In this document: positions 8,558 to 16,582 of the stretch, one piece after another | Layout of the letters: every line of letters begins with the position of its first letter | How positions within the stretch are numbered: position 1 is the stretch's first letter | Source: Chloroflexota bacterium | GTDB taxonomy: Bacteria > Chloroflexota > Anaerolineae > J036 > Brachytrichaceae | Assembly (NCBI GenBank): GCA_030550095.1 | Contig: JAUQQA010000002.1 | Location: 1-64,000 of the forward strand | Direction: 5' to 3' | DNA length: 64,000 nt | The notes under the pieces: model-generated | Told to the model about the DNA's origin: nothing | Seen by the model: only the letters and a program-made list of their open reading frames with translations | Database searches by the model: none | Position numbers and translations under genes: made by a program

Positions 8558-9514
8558 TCATCCTTCCCTGCTGAATTCGAACTTGCGCAAACGCCAGATA
8601 ATCTCTTCAAGCATCCTTCGGTTCATTTGTATGAGATCAGCTACTAAGCCTATAAGTAGGGTCTGAAAGCCAACGATTGTTAGGATAGCGCCTAGAAGCA
8701 ATGACTGAATATGTCCAGAGCCCTGGCCCTGGAAGAAAAAGACGAGAAAACGCATCCCTATAGCAATTCCACCCATAGCCATCAACGCACCAGCCCAGGT
8801 GAAAACCCGCAAAGAGCGGTACATCGCGTAGAAGCGCACAATGCTCACCGCAGAAGCTGCCAAGAATGAGGGGATGCTGCGGATCAGCCGCGAAGGGCGC
8901 GTAGGGGGATTCGTGCGCACAGGGACGTGCACCACCTTCAAACCGCGTGCAGCAGCTTGGATGAGCGTCTCCAAAGTGTACGTGTAATCGCTCAACACGT
9001 TGAGCTTCAGAGCTGCCTCGCGGCTGAAGGCGCGAAAGCCGCTCGTAGCATCTGGAATCGAAACACCCGCGGCTTTGCTCACCACCCAACTGCCAATGTA
9101 CTGAAGCCAACGCTTCGTGGGGGAGAAGTAAGGCGATGTTAGCACCCCTCGATCGCCAACCACAATATCTGCCTCATCGGCAAGAATCGGCGCTACAAGC
9201 GCATTGATGTCCTCGCTGTTGTATTGGTTGTCTGCGTCAGTGTTGACAATCACATCAGCACCCAGCTCTAAGGCTATTTCAAGCCCAGCTTTAAAAGCAC
9301 GCGCTAGTCCTTGATGCTGCTTTAGGCGAACCAAGTGCACGCCGGCATTGCGCGCGATCTCTGCCGTTCTGTCACTAGAGCCGTCGTCCACCACGACTAT
9401 CTCGACACTCTTGAAGCCTCGCACTGAGCGCGGTAGTGCCTGAAGCGTCGAGGCAAGCACTTCCTCCTCATTGTAAGCTGGCACTTGGATGACCAGCTTT
9501 GGAAGCTCTTTCAT
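8558..9514 (-). CDS. GT2 glycosyltransferase, polyprenyl-phosphate sugar synthase type
   Basis: 318 residues. The GT-A domain has IQVPAYNEEEVL (9-20), VVVDDGSSDRT (40-50), the metal-binding region NTDADNQY (91-98) and DATSGFRAFSREA (155-167), all characteristic of DPM1-like family 2 enzymes. Two C-terminal membrane segments follow (about 238-262 and 270-295), then a basic cytoplasmic tail. It likely charges polyprenyl phosphate with a sugar for the GT-C-like neighbour. ATG 9514 is preceded by AAAGGT; longer upstream extensions would run through the divergent redoxin gene. Base composition is patchy within the gene (43% GC in 8581-8640, 67% in 8881-8940, 45% in 9241-9300), which may mark the edge of the low-GC block. 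Confidence 0.85.
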   Translation of the reverse strand: MKELPKLVIQVPAYNEEEVLASTLQALPRSVRGFKSVEIVVVDDGSSDRTAEIARNAGVHLVRLKQHQGLARAFKAGLEIALELGADVIVNTDADNQYNSEDINALVAPILADEADIVVGDRGVLTSPYFSPTKRWLQYIGSWVVSKAAGVSIPDATSGFRAFSREAALKLNVLSDYTYTLETLIQAAARGLKVVHVPVRTNPPTRPSRLIRSIPSFLAASAVSIVRFYAMYRSLRVFTWAGALMAMGGIAIGMRFLVFFFQGQGSGHIQSLLLGAILTIVGFQTLLIGLVADLIQMNRRMLEEIIWRLRKFEFSREG

Positions 9515-9534
9515 ACCTTTAACGCGCAACGCGC

Positions 9535-9540
9535 CATTGT
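9535..9540 (-). promoter_or_regulatory. -10 element of the GT2 gene
   Basis: TACAAT on the minus strand, 20 nt before ATG 9514, giving a leader of about 13 nt. It is of the same type as the -10 elements of the GC-rich part of the window. Confidence 0.45.
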
Positions 9541-9582
9541 AAGCCAATCCCGAGGGATCGCCTCTAACCTCTCCCCGCTCGC

Positions 9583-9588
9583 TAGAAT
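9583..9588 (+). promoter_or_regulatory. -10 element of the redoxin gene
   Basis: TAGAAT ends 17 nt before ATG 9606 and 8 nt before the in-frame TTG 9597. The spacing leaves open a leaderless TTG start; ATG 9606 is retained as the more ordinary codon. Confidence 0.45.
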
Positions 9589-9605
9589 CCAATCCGTTGG
9601 TAACC

Positions 9606-10193
9606 ATGTCTGGTCGCAAGCGCAACCAGCGTAGCTCGTTCCCTGCCGCCACGTTGATCGTCGTGGTCATCTCCGCCCTGATTGGCGTAGGGCTGGCGCT
9701 GCTCGTGATCAACGCTAACCAAGCGGCCACCCAAAGCCCAGGCGTGCTCGCGCCCTCCATGCGCATGGTGCTACGCGAAGGTGCGCCCGCTCCCACGTTC
9801 ACACTGCGCACCCTCGACGGGCAAACCGTCGCGCTCGCCGACCTGCGCGGCAAACCTGTGCTGATCAACTTCTGGGCATCGTGGTGCCCGCCTTGCCTCA
9901 AGGAAACGCCAGCGCTCATCGCCGCATATGAAACGCTGCGCGCTGAGGGACGCGAGATCGCCTTCATCGGCATTGGCGTCAACGACGACCCGCAAAACTT
10001 GCGCCGCTTCGCTGAGAACAACCAAATCCCCTACTTCGTTGTTGAAGACAGCGACGGCAGCGTGAGCGATTCATACGGCATACGCGGCTTGCCCACCACA
10101 GTGTTCCTCGACAGCCAAGGGATCGTGCGGCGCGTGTGGAATGGTGAGATCCGCAAAGACACCGTGCTGGAGATCATGCGCAGCCTGCGGTGA
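9606..10193 (+). CDS. TlpA/ResA-like membrane-anchored thioredoxin
   Basis: 195 residues. An N-terminal signal anchor (about 14-36) holds a thioredoxin-fold domain outside the membrane. The active site WCPPC (Cys94, Cys97) sits in INFWASWCPPCLKETP, the cis-Pro region is GLPTTVFLD, and GIGVNDDPQNLRRF matches the AhpC/TSA-Redoxin insertion of TlpA, ResA and CcmG relatives. Such proteins reduce disulfides in apocytochrome c or copper-site proteins, or act generally in envelope thiol balance. No cytochrome-maturation genes adjoin it here. It is the first GC-rich gene after the low-GC block, and it converges on the FAD oxidoreductase with a 3-nt gap. Confidence 0.85.
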   Translation: MSGRKRNQRSSFPAATLIVVVISALIGVGLALLVINANQAATQSPGVLAPSMRMVLREGAPAPTFTLRTLDGQTVALADLRGKPVLINFWASWCPPCLKETPALIAAYETLRAEGREIAFIGIGVNDDPQNLRRFAENNQIPYFVVEDSDGSVSDSYGIRGLPTTVFLDSQGIVRRVWNGEIRKDTVLEIMRSLR

Positions 10194-10196
10194 TCC

Positions 10197-11492
10197 TCAG
10201 CGCGCCAGCATCAACCGCGCCACCTCTCGCCCCAAGCGCACGGCGTAGTTCGTGCCGCGATCCCAAGGATAGACGTGGCTCATGCTGGCGAAGTACAGCC
10301 CGGGCAGCGGCGTGTGGATCGGCGGCAGGTGCTGCGAATGATTCACAAACGGCACAGGCTGCGCATACGCCTCTCTGAAGGCCCAAAAGCCCTTCACCCA
10401 CGAAGGCGAAAACGCTGGGTTGATGCGCACAAGCGCTGGCTCAAACGCCCATCGCAGGTCCTCCTCAGTCATGGCAAAGTACTCATGCTCCGGCGGCAAG
10501 TAGTCGCCGCAGTAGATGAGATGCTGACCGCCAAAGTCCGCCGCATCAGCAAAGTGTGTATGCTCGCAAAGCGCGAGGAAGGGGAACCCTGCTGATTTTG
10601 GCAAATTGTGCCAGTAGTAGCCGTGTGGACTGAGCGGGCGATCCAACGCGAAGATCACGCTCACGGCGCCAAGCGAGACAAGTTGCGCGAGGGGCGTCGT
10701 GTAGTGCGGCGGCAATTGTGGCACCATGCGCATCAGCGCACGCGGTGAGGTGGTCACAAGCACGCGATCGAAGCGCAAATGCGCTACTTCGCATCCTTCA
10801 CACAACACGTGCCAGCCGCCACTCTCGTGATGCAAAGCACGCACACGCGCGCGGTAGTACACGCGCCCACCGCGCGCCTGCACGTGCTGCGCGAGCACAT
10901 CGAAAAACGCCTGGAAGCCTCCCTCAAACGTGCCCAGGCGCGGCGTGCGCGCTTTGATGCGTGCCCACAGCCACGCCATATTCACGCGGTCGTGATAAGC
11001 GCCGAACTTGCCCTCGAGGAGGGGCTGCCAGACCACTTCATAGGCCGCCTTGCCCATCCAGCGCCGACACCAAGCGTCCGCAGTCCATCGCTCCAGCGCG
11101 CGCCAGTTGTTGGTGGCGAACTTGAGGTATGCCACCACCAACCCCATGCGCACGCGCGCCAACAGCGGCAGACCTGGGAATCGCAACACCGCTTGCGGCG
11201 AGTCGAGCGGGTAAAACGCGCCTTCGTGATACGAAACCGTGATGGGGCGTTTGAAGATCACCTTCTGGCGCACGCCCAGCTCGTCCGCCAGCCGCAGCAC
11301 ATCGGAATCGCTGGCAAACCAGTGATGGTAGAAGCGCTCCAGCGACCAACGCCAGCCAGGCATGCGAAACCCGCCTGCCAATCCGCCGGGCATGTCGGCT
11401 GCCTCGAACACCGTGACGCTATGACCTGCAGAGGCGAGGTCATATGCAGCAGCCAGACCCGTTGCGCCTGCACCGACGATGGCGATGTCCAT
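10197..11492 (-). CDS. FAD-dependent amine-oxidase-family oxidoreductase
   Basis: 431 residues. The N-terminal FAD-binding dinucleotide fold is IAIVGAGATGLAAAYDLASAG, with VFEAADMPGGL behind it, the arrangement of the NAD(P)/FAD-dependent protoporphyrinogen oxidase, phytoene desaturase and UDP-galactopyranose-mutase-like group. The C-terminus has the usual FAD-closing sequence LPGLYFASMSHVYPWDRGTNYAVRLG. The exact substrate is unknown; uncharacterised amine-oxidase proteins of this type are often beside glycosyltransferases. ATG 11492 is chosen because the dinucleotide fold begins immediately after it and a -10 hexamer ends 8 nt upstream. Confidence 0.8.
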   Translation of the reverse strand: MDIAIVGAGATGLAAAYDLASAGHSVTVFEAADMPGGLAGGFRMPGWRWSLERFYHHWFASDSDVLRLADELGVRQKVIFKRPITVSYHEGAFYPLDSPQAVLRFPGLPLLARVRMGLVVAYLKFATNNWRALERWTADAWCRRWMGKAAYEVVWQPLLEGKFGAYHDRVNMAWLWARIKARTPRLGTFEGGFQAFFDVLAQHVQARGGRVYYRARVRALHHESGGWHVLCEGCEVAHLRFDRVLVTTSPRALMRMVPQLPPHYTTPLAQLVSLGAVSVIFALDRPLSPHGYYWHNLPKSAGFPFLALCEHTHFADAADFGGQHLIYCGDYLPPEHEYFAMTEEDLRWAFEPALVRINPAFSPSWVKGFWAFREAYAQPVPFVNHSQHLPPIHTPLPGLYFASMSHVYPWDRGTNYAVRLGREVARLMLAR

Positions 11493-11500
11493 CACACGAG

Positions 11501-11506
11501 AGCATA
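11501..11506 (-). promoter_or_regulatory. -10 element, leaderless spacing
   Basis: TATGCT on the minus strand, 8 nt before ATG 11492 of the FAD oxidoreductase. Confidence 0.45.
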
Positions 11507-11589
11507 GCGCAGCCCCCCAAAGCGCTGCGCCGCGCGCGTTGTAACTCAAACAAGGCTAAGGGTGGTCTCAGGGAAGACGCCAGAGCCAC

Positions 11590-14500
11590 TCATGCTGTCA
11601 CCATTTCGTCAAGCCGCAGGCTCAGCACTGTGCTTGCGCCGTCGGCGCCCATGGTGATGCCGTAGATGGTGTTAGCGGCTTCGACAGTGCGGCGGTTGTG
11701 CGTGATGATGATGAACTGCGTGCGCTCACTCAGGCTCTCCAGCATGGCGCGGAAACGCCCCACGTTGCTCTCATCGAGCGCAGCATCCACTTCGTCGAGC
11801 ACGCAAAAGGGTGTGGGCTTCACCTGCAAGATGGCGAACAGCAGTGCCACTGCCGTGAGCGAGCGCTCGCCACCCGAAAGCAGCGCCAACGACTGAGGGC
11901 GCTTGCCGGGCGGCTGCGCGTGGATCTCCACACCGCACGCGTCGAGGTCATCGGCGTTGATCAGCGAAAGGCGTGCCTGCCCACCCCCGAAGAGCAGCTT
12001 GAACGTGTTTTGAAACGCTGCTGCGATGGCTTCGAACGTCTGGCGGAAGGCGCTTTGCATTGTGGCGTTCAGCTCGGCGATCACTTGCTGGAGCGAGGCA
12101 GCAGCTTGCTCTAGATCGGCAACTTGCGTTGTGAGGAAGTGATGGCGTGCGCTGAGCGCCTCGTATTCCTGTTGCGCCTCAAAGTTAATCGCGCCCAAGC
12201 GGCGTAATTGCGAACGGAGCTGCGCCATGCGCGTTTCAATGTCTGAAGGCACTTCGTCCACCACGGGCAGCGCCTGCATGAACGCCTCCACTTGCGCCTC
12301 GGTTGACTCGCCGTTGCCCTCGACGTCCATTTCTAGTGCGCTGAGCAAGGTTGCCGCCTGTTGCTTGAGCGCCTCAAGCTCGTCTGCGTGGTGTGCGGAG
12401 CGCAGCAGGGCGTCGCTCAAGCGTTGCTCATACTCGCGCAGCGCAGCTTCGAGCGCATCGCGTTCTTCCTCGAGCGCGCGTTGGCGCTGCTCTATTGCCG
12501 CATACGCGGCGCGCAACGGCTGGAGCTGCGCCTCAGCGCGTTGGGCTTCCTGCATCGCCTGAGCGAATGCGGCTTCGCGGTGGGCAAGGTCGGCTTCGAG
12601 AGCTTCGCGTTGAAGCTGCAACGTCTCCAGTTCAGCGCGGCGGCGCTCTGCGCGCGCTTGGGCTTGCTGCAGCGCGGCGCTGCGCTCTTGATGCAGCGCT
12701 TGGGCTTTGCGCAGCTCAGCTTGCGCTGATGCAGCGGCAGCCTGTGCTGCATTCAACGCTTGCAGCCACCCAGCGGCGAGGTGATCGCGCAACGCTTGTT
12801 CGATTTGCCGCAGCGCCGCGCGCGCAGCCTCGCGTTCGGCATTATGCGTGTGCGCCTCTTCTCGCGCTTGCGTGAGTTGCGCAGCGAGCGTCTCCTGCTC
12901 TTGGAGAAGCTGATTGAGATCAGCGCGCTGCGCTGCGATCACCGCCTCGGCGCGTTGGATGGCGCGTTCTGCCTCCTCAAGGTGTCGCTGACGTTGGGCT
13001 GCCTCGCGGGCATGTGCTGTGCGCGTTGCCTCAAGCGCTTGCAGCTCACGGCGCACGTGCTCAAGGCGCGCGTGTGCTTCGCGTTGCTCGCGCCGCGCCG
13101 CCTCCAAACGGGCGCGCACTGACCCCAGATCGGGAACCTCGGGCACATCGTGCGCAGCGAGCGGTGCGCCTGCAGTCAGCGCGAGGCGTCCATGCGCGTG
13201 TATCACCTCGCCTGCGCGCGTAACCGCAAACCCTCGCTCGGGCAGATGGGCGGCAAGCGCACACGCTTGTTCCCATGTGTCGCACAGAAAACCATCGGGC
13301 ATCAACGCGAACAAGGCAGCGCGCAGCCAACCAGGCGCTTCAAGACAATCCAGCAACCAGCGCGCGTGATGTTCACTTGCAAAGGCGCGCGCGCGTTGTG
13401 CCGCTGCTTCGTCAATTTCAACATGCGGGTGCGAATCCGCGACAAGCAACACGGCGAGCCTGCCTGCCGATTGGCGATTGAGCCAGGCGCGTAGCGGCGC
13501 TGTCGCCTCAGGCAAGGGCGCACTGGTGCTCACAACCAGCGCGCTGCGCCATTCCCCAAGCGCGGCTGCGATTGCCGCTGCGTGCTCGGGCGCATAGCGC
13601 ACAAGCTGCCCAAGAATGCCCACCGCGCCGTTCAGCTTTGCCTCGAGCGCCGCATTTGCAAGCGCATCGGGCGCTGCTTGCGCGGCAGCCTCGGCAAGCC
13701 GGGCGAGTTGCGTGGCAAGGCGCTCTTCCGCCTCTGCTGCTGCGAGAGCGGCCTGGGCTTGTGCCAACGCAGTGCGGGCAGCCTCAAGCTGCGCTGAGAG
13801 CGCCGCGTGTTGCGTTTCGAGCGCGCTTAGCTGCGCCGCTTCCGCTTCGGCAGATTGGCTAAGCTGCTCGACGAGCATCATCGCTTGGGTGCGCTGCGCC
13901 TCTGCCTCGGCAATGCGACGTTCGAGCTGCGCTTGGTTGCGCAGCAGCGCCTCGCGTCGCGCGTTCAGTGCAGCAACCTGGGCTTGTGCGCGCGAGGCGC
14001 GCGATTCTGCATCGGCAAGCGCCTGCTGCGTTTGAGCACGCTGCTGCTCGAGGGCGCGATGTTGTTGCTGGAACGCCGCGGCTTCTGCTTGTGCCGCCTG
14101 TAGCACCTGTTGCTGTTGGGCGTAGCGCGCTTCTGCTTCGGCAACCGCCTGCGCGAGTGCTTCTAGCTGTGCAGCGAGCGCGGCTTGTGCCTGCTCTGCC
14201 TCGGCACGTTCGCGCTCTGCGAGGTGTTGCTGCTGCACCAACGCGCGCAGGCGCTCGCGCTGCACCGCCAGCTCACGCTGCGCAAGGCCCAAGGCGCGTT
14301 GCGCTTCGTCATGTGCGGTCTGCGCTGCGTCGAGCGCAGCCTGAAGGTGCGCGCGCTGTTGGCGCAGCACTTCGGCACGCACATGCACGTTTGCGAGCGC
14401 AAGCTGCGCAGCTTGCAGCGCGATGCGCGCCTCCACGCGTGCCTGCTCGGCTTCGCGCAGTGCCTGCTGCAAGCTGTGATAGCGATGCCCTAGCCATTGC

Positions 14501-15180
14501 CGGGTGAGGTCGTGCAACGCTGCACTGAGGGCACGATGTTGGCGCGCGCGTTCTGCTTGGCGTTCAAGCTGTTTCAGGCGCGGCTCGACCTCGCTCAGGA
14601 TGTCGCGCACGCGCGCCAGGTTTTGGCGCGTCTCCTCCAGCTTGCGCAGCGCATCCTCGCGGCGAGCGCGATACGCGACAATGCCCGCAGCCTCCTCGAA
14701 GAGTGCGCGGCGTTCCTCTGGCTTTTGCGCCAAAGCGCTATCCACCAACCCTTGCCCGATCACGGTGTAGGTACGCTCTGCAAGGCCGCTGTGCCCGAGC
14801 AAGTCGGTGATGTCGCGCAGGCGCACGCGATTGCCGTTGAGCAGATACTCGTTGCTGCCGTCGCGGTAAGCGCGGCGACCGATCTCGATCTCGTTGAACG
14901 CGATAGGGAAAAAGCCGTCGCTGTTGTCAAAGGTGAGGATGACCTCAGCCATGCTGGCGCGCGGGCGGCGCGCGCTGCCGCTGAAGATCATGTCCTCGGT
15001 TTTCTTACTGCGCAGCAGCGAAAACTGCTGTTCGCCCAGCGCCCAGCGAATGCCGTCGGCGATGTTGCTCTTGCCGCTGCCGTTAGGACCGATGATGCAC
15101 GTGATGCCCTCGCCAAACTCGAAGCGCGTCTTGGTGGCGAAGGTTTTGTAGCCGTTGAGCGTTAACGATTTCAGGCGCAT
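11590..15180 (-). CDS. smc: Chromosome segregation protein SMC
   Basis: 1,196 residues, full length for bacterial SMC. The Walker A motif is GPNGSGKSN (31-39). A first coiled arm follows, then a hinge beginning NGAVGILGQLV, a second coiled arm, and a C-terminal head with signature LSGGERS (about 1101) and Walker B FCVLDEVDAALDESNV (ending 1140). SMC dimers with ScpAB organise and separate sister chromosomes; no scpA or scpB is in this window. The arms are strikingly rich in Ala, Gln, Arg and Glu and nearly free of Lys, a consequence of the GC-rich coding. The gene is transcribed divergently from sufE across a 38-nt gap. Confidence 0.95.
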   Translation of the reverse strand: MRLKSLTLNGYKTFATKTRFEFGEGITCIIGPNGSGKSNIADGIRWALGEQQFSLLRSKKTEDMIFSGSARRPRASMAEVILTFDNSDGFFPIAFNEIEIGRRAYRDGSNEYLLNGNRVRLRDITDLLGHSGLAERTYTVIGQGLVDSALAQKPEERRALFEEAAGIVAYRARREDALRKLEETRQNLARVRDILSEVEPRLKQLERQAERARQHRALSAALHDLTRQWLGHRYHSLQQALREAEQARVEARIALQAAQLALANVHVRAEVLRQQRAHLQAALDAAQTAHDEAQRALGLAQRELAVQRERLRALVQQQHLAERERAEAEQAQAALAAQLEALAQAVAEAEARYAQQQQVLQAAQAEAAAFQQQHRALEQQRAQTQQALADAESRASRAQAQVAALNARREALLRNQAQLERRIAEAEAQRTQAMMLVEQLSQSAEAEAAQLSALETQHAALSAQLEAARTALAQAQAALAAAEAEERLATQLARLAEAAAQAAPDALANAALEAKLNGAVGILGQLVRYAPEHAAAIAAALGEWRSALVVSTSAPLPEATAPLRAWLNRQSAGRLAVLLVADSHPHVEIDEAAAQRARAFASEHHARWLLDCLEAPGWLRAALFALMPDGFLCDTWEQACALAAHLPERGFAVTRAGEVIHAHGRLALTAGAPLAAHDVPEVPDLGSVRARLEAARREQREAHARLEHVRRELQALEATRTAHAREAAQRQRHLEEAERAIQRAEAVIAAQRADLNQLLQEQETLAAQLTQAREEAHTHNAEREAARAALRQIEQALRDHLAAGWLQALNAAQAAAASAQAELRKAQALHQERSAALQQAQARAERRRAELETLQLQREALEADLAHREAAFAQAMQEAQRAEAQLQPLRAAYAAIEQRQRALEEERDALEAALREYEQRLSDALLRSAHHADELEALKQQAATLLSALEMDVEGNGESTEAQVEAFMQALPVVDEVPSDIETRMAQLRSQLRRLGAINFEAQQEYEALSARHHFLTTQVADLEQAAASLQQVIAELNATMQSAFRQTFEAIAAAFQNTFKLLFGGGQARLSLINADDLDACGVEIHAQPPGKRPQSLALLSGGERSLTAVALLFAILQVKPTPFCVLDEVDAALDESNVGRFRAMLESLSERTQFIIITHNRRTVEAANTIYGITMGADGASTVLSLRLDEMVTA

Positions 15181-15192
15181 GTGCGGGGCTGG

Positions 15193-15210
15193 ATTGTAGT
15201 GCGCTATAGT
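15193..15210. promoter_or_regulatory. Back-to-back -10 elements of smc and sufE
   Basis: Minus-strand TACAAT (15198-15193) is 12 nt before the smc ATG. Plus-strand TATAGT (15205-15210) is 8 nt before the sufE ATG at 15219. Only six bases separate the two hexamers, so initiation complexes for the two genes should exclude one another. Confidence 0.55.
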
Positions 15211-15218
15211 TGCTATGT

Positions 15219-15707
15219 ATGCCGGATTTCTCGCAGTATCCCGAGGCGCTGCGCGAGGTGTTGACGATCTTCGCGGAGAATCCTGCTGATCGCAGCCAAA
15301 TGTTGGTGGAGTATTCCGATCAGTTCACGGGCGTGCCTGAGCACATTGCGCGGCGGCCTTACCCAGAGGAAAACCGGGTGCCGCACTGCGAATCCGAAGC
15401 CTACGTGTTCGTCGAGCCGCTCGACGATCCCGCCACCACTCCTTCGCCGCGTTTGAAGTTCTACTTCGCCGTGGAAAATCCGTTCGGCGTCTCAGCACGC
15501 GCCTTGTGCGCGATCTTGGATAGCACGCTGAGCGGGTTGCCCGCAAACGAGATCGCTACGATGCCGATAGATGATCTCGTGACCACGTTGTTTGGCAAGA
15601 ACATCTCCATGGGCAAGGGGCAAGGGTTGCTTAGCATCGCTGCTGTGGTGAAGCACCTCGCGCGCCGTTACACGCAACTGTCGGCACCCTCTTCCCCGCT
15701 GACCTGA
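15219..15707 (+). CDS. sufE: SufE-like Fe-S cluster sulfur acceptor
   Basis: 162 residues. SufE accepts persulfide sulfur from the cysteine desulfurase SufS and passes it to the SufBCD scaffold. The active-site Cys lies in PEENRVPHCESEAYVF (Cys57), matching the SufE pattern with Cys followed by x-Ser. The C-terminal region has GLPANEIATMP and LVTTLFG, where the family usually has the substrate-contacting helix. Start ATG 15219 is favoured by the -10 hexamer; the in-frame TTG at 15210 would lie within that element. No other suf gene is adjacent, so it probably serves a distant suf operon. Confidence 0.85.
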   Translation: MPDFSQYPEALREVLTIFAENPADRSQMLVEYSDQFTGVPEHIARRPYPEENRVPHCESEAYVFVEPLDDPATTPSPRLKFYFAVENPFGVSARALCAILDSTLSGLPANEIATMPIDDLVTTLFGKNISMGKGQGLLSIAAVVKHLARRYTQLSAPSSPLT

Positions 15708-15743
15708 GCCGAGCACAGTCCCCCAGCTCTGCCCGGCTCAGGT
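15702..15743 (+). terminator. Hairpin over the sufE stop codon (weak terminator)
   Basis: ACCTGAGCCG (15702-15711) pairs with CGGCTCAGGT (15734-15743), and the loop holds a second short GAGC/GCTC pair. The sufE TGA (15705-15707) is inside the 5' arm. No T-run follows, so factor-independent termination would be inefficient. The rest of the gap to 15889 shows nothing gene-like. Confidence 0.4.
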
Positions 15744-15889
15744 CCCTCGCGTTCCTCCCCGCTTCCCCGACGTCCGGCGAGGTGTCCTCGTCCCGTCTCC
15801 TGCCCCTCTTTGCCTTGATAGTCGTTACAACGCGCCCGACTCCGCAAACATTGGACGACCGTTTCGCACGTCTTCAGCAAGAAAGCGCT

Positions 15890-16567
15890 TTATGATTCGG
15901 TGCGGAACACTTGATCCCAAAAACTGGTGGTCACGCCAAAGCGCGCGTCAGGCGTTTTGAAGTGATGCTCCATGTGGTGGCGCTTGAGGAACTTCATAAT
16001 CGGTCCTTTCACGGGTAAGTGATGCGTGGCGTAGTGAATCATGTCGTAGGTGATGTAGCCCGCGACGGTGCCTGCGAACATAGGCGCGATCAGGTAGGGC
16101 ACGCCAAGCACCACATCGAGCACCAACCAGAAGGCGAAGTAGAAGATGAACGCCATGGGGATGCTCACCGCTGGTGGCATCACGAGGCGTGTCTTCACGT
16201 GTGGCTGGTAATGATGCACGCCGTGGAAGAGGAAGATAATTTGCCACTGCGTGCGGTTGCGCGGCTTGAAGTGAAATAGGAAGCGGTGCAACACATACTC
16301 CAAAAACGTCCATAGCAGTACCGCGCCGAAGATAAACGCCAGCGGATACCAAAGCGGCGACACCTCTACCGGCCACTGAAGCGCCCCGCGCACCGCGAAG
16401 AAGATCACCACCGGCGTCCAGATCGCCAACACCGCTTGCGGCGTGACGTGAGTGAAGAACTCCAAAAAGTCAGACTTGAACAAACGGATCGGCTTGGTGT
16501 CGTAGCTGATCGCGTCGTGCGGAATGGTGTCCACATCAACAGCCAACAAACGGTCGAACAGCTTCAT
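15890..16567 (-). CDS. Fatty acid hydroxylase / sterol desaturase family membrane di-iron protein
   Basis: 225 residues. The histidine clusters that hold the di-iron centre of this superfamily are all present: HRFLFH (94-99), HGVHH (115-119), HYATHH (178-183) and HHMEHH (197-202). Membrane spans lie near 46-62, 74-92, 133-153 and 157-175. The spacing is close to that of fatty-acid 2-hydroxylase (Scs7/FA2H), which hydroxylates acyl chains of sphingolipids; the bacterial substrate is not known here. A -10 hexamer ends 7 nt before ATG 16567, right behind the stop of the glycosyltransferase gene, so it is separately transcribed. Confidence 0.85.
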   Translation of the reverse strand: MKLFDRLLAVDVDTIPHDAISYDTKPIRLFKSDFLEFFTHVTPQAVLAIWTPVVIFFAVRGALQWPVEVSPLWYPLAFIFGAVLLWTFLEYVLHRFLFHFKPRNRTQWQIIFLFHGVHHYQPHVKTRLVMPPAVSIPMAFIFYFAFWLVLDVVLGVPYLIAPMFAGTVAGYITYDMIHYATHHLPVKGPIMKFLKRHHMEHHFKTPDARFGVTTSFWDQVFRTES

Positions 16568-16574
16568 AGGCAGG

Positions 16575-16580
16575 ATTGTA
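16575..16580 (-). promoter_or_regulatory. -10 element, leaderless spacing
   Basis: TACAAT on the minus strand, 7 nt before ATG 16567. Confidence 0.5.
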
Positions 16581-16582
16581 GC

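Noticed and set aside
9515-10021. Upstream extension of the GT2 gene by 169 codons in the same frame
   Set aside because: It runs antisense through the redoxin gene, is Arg/Ser-rich with no domain, and ATG 9514 has a promoter and AAAGGT directly in front.
10779-11507. Plus-strand frame opposite the FAD oxidoreductase
   Set aside because: Arg/His/Ala-rich shadow frame.
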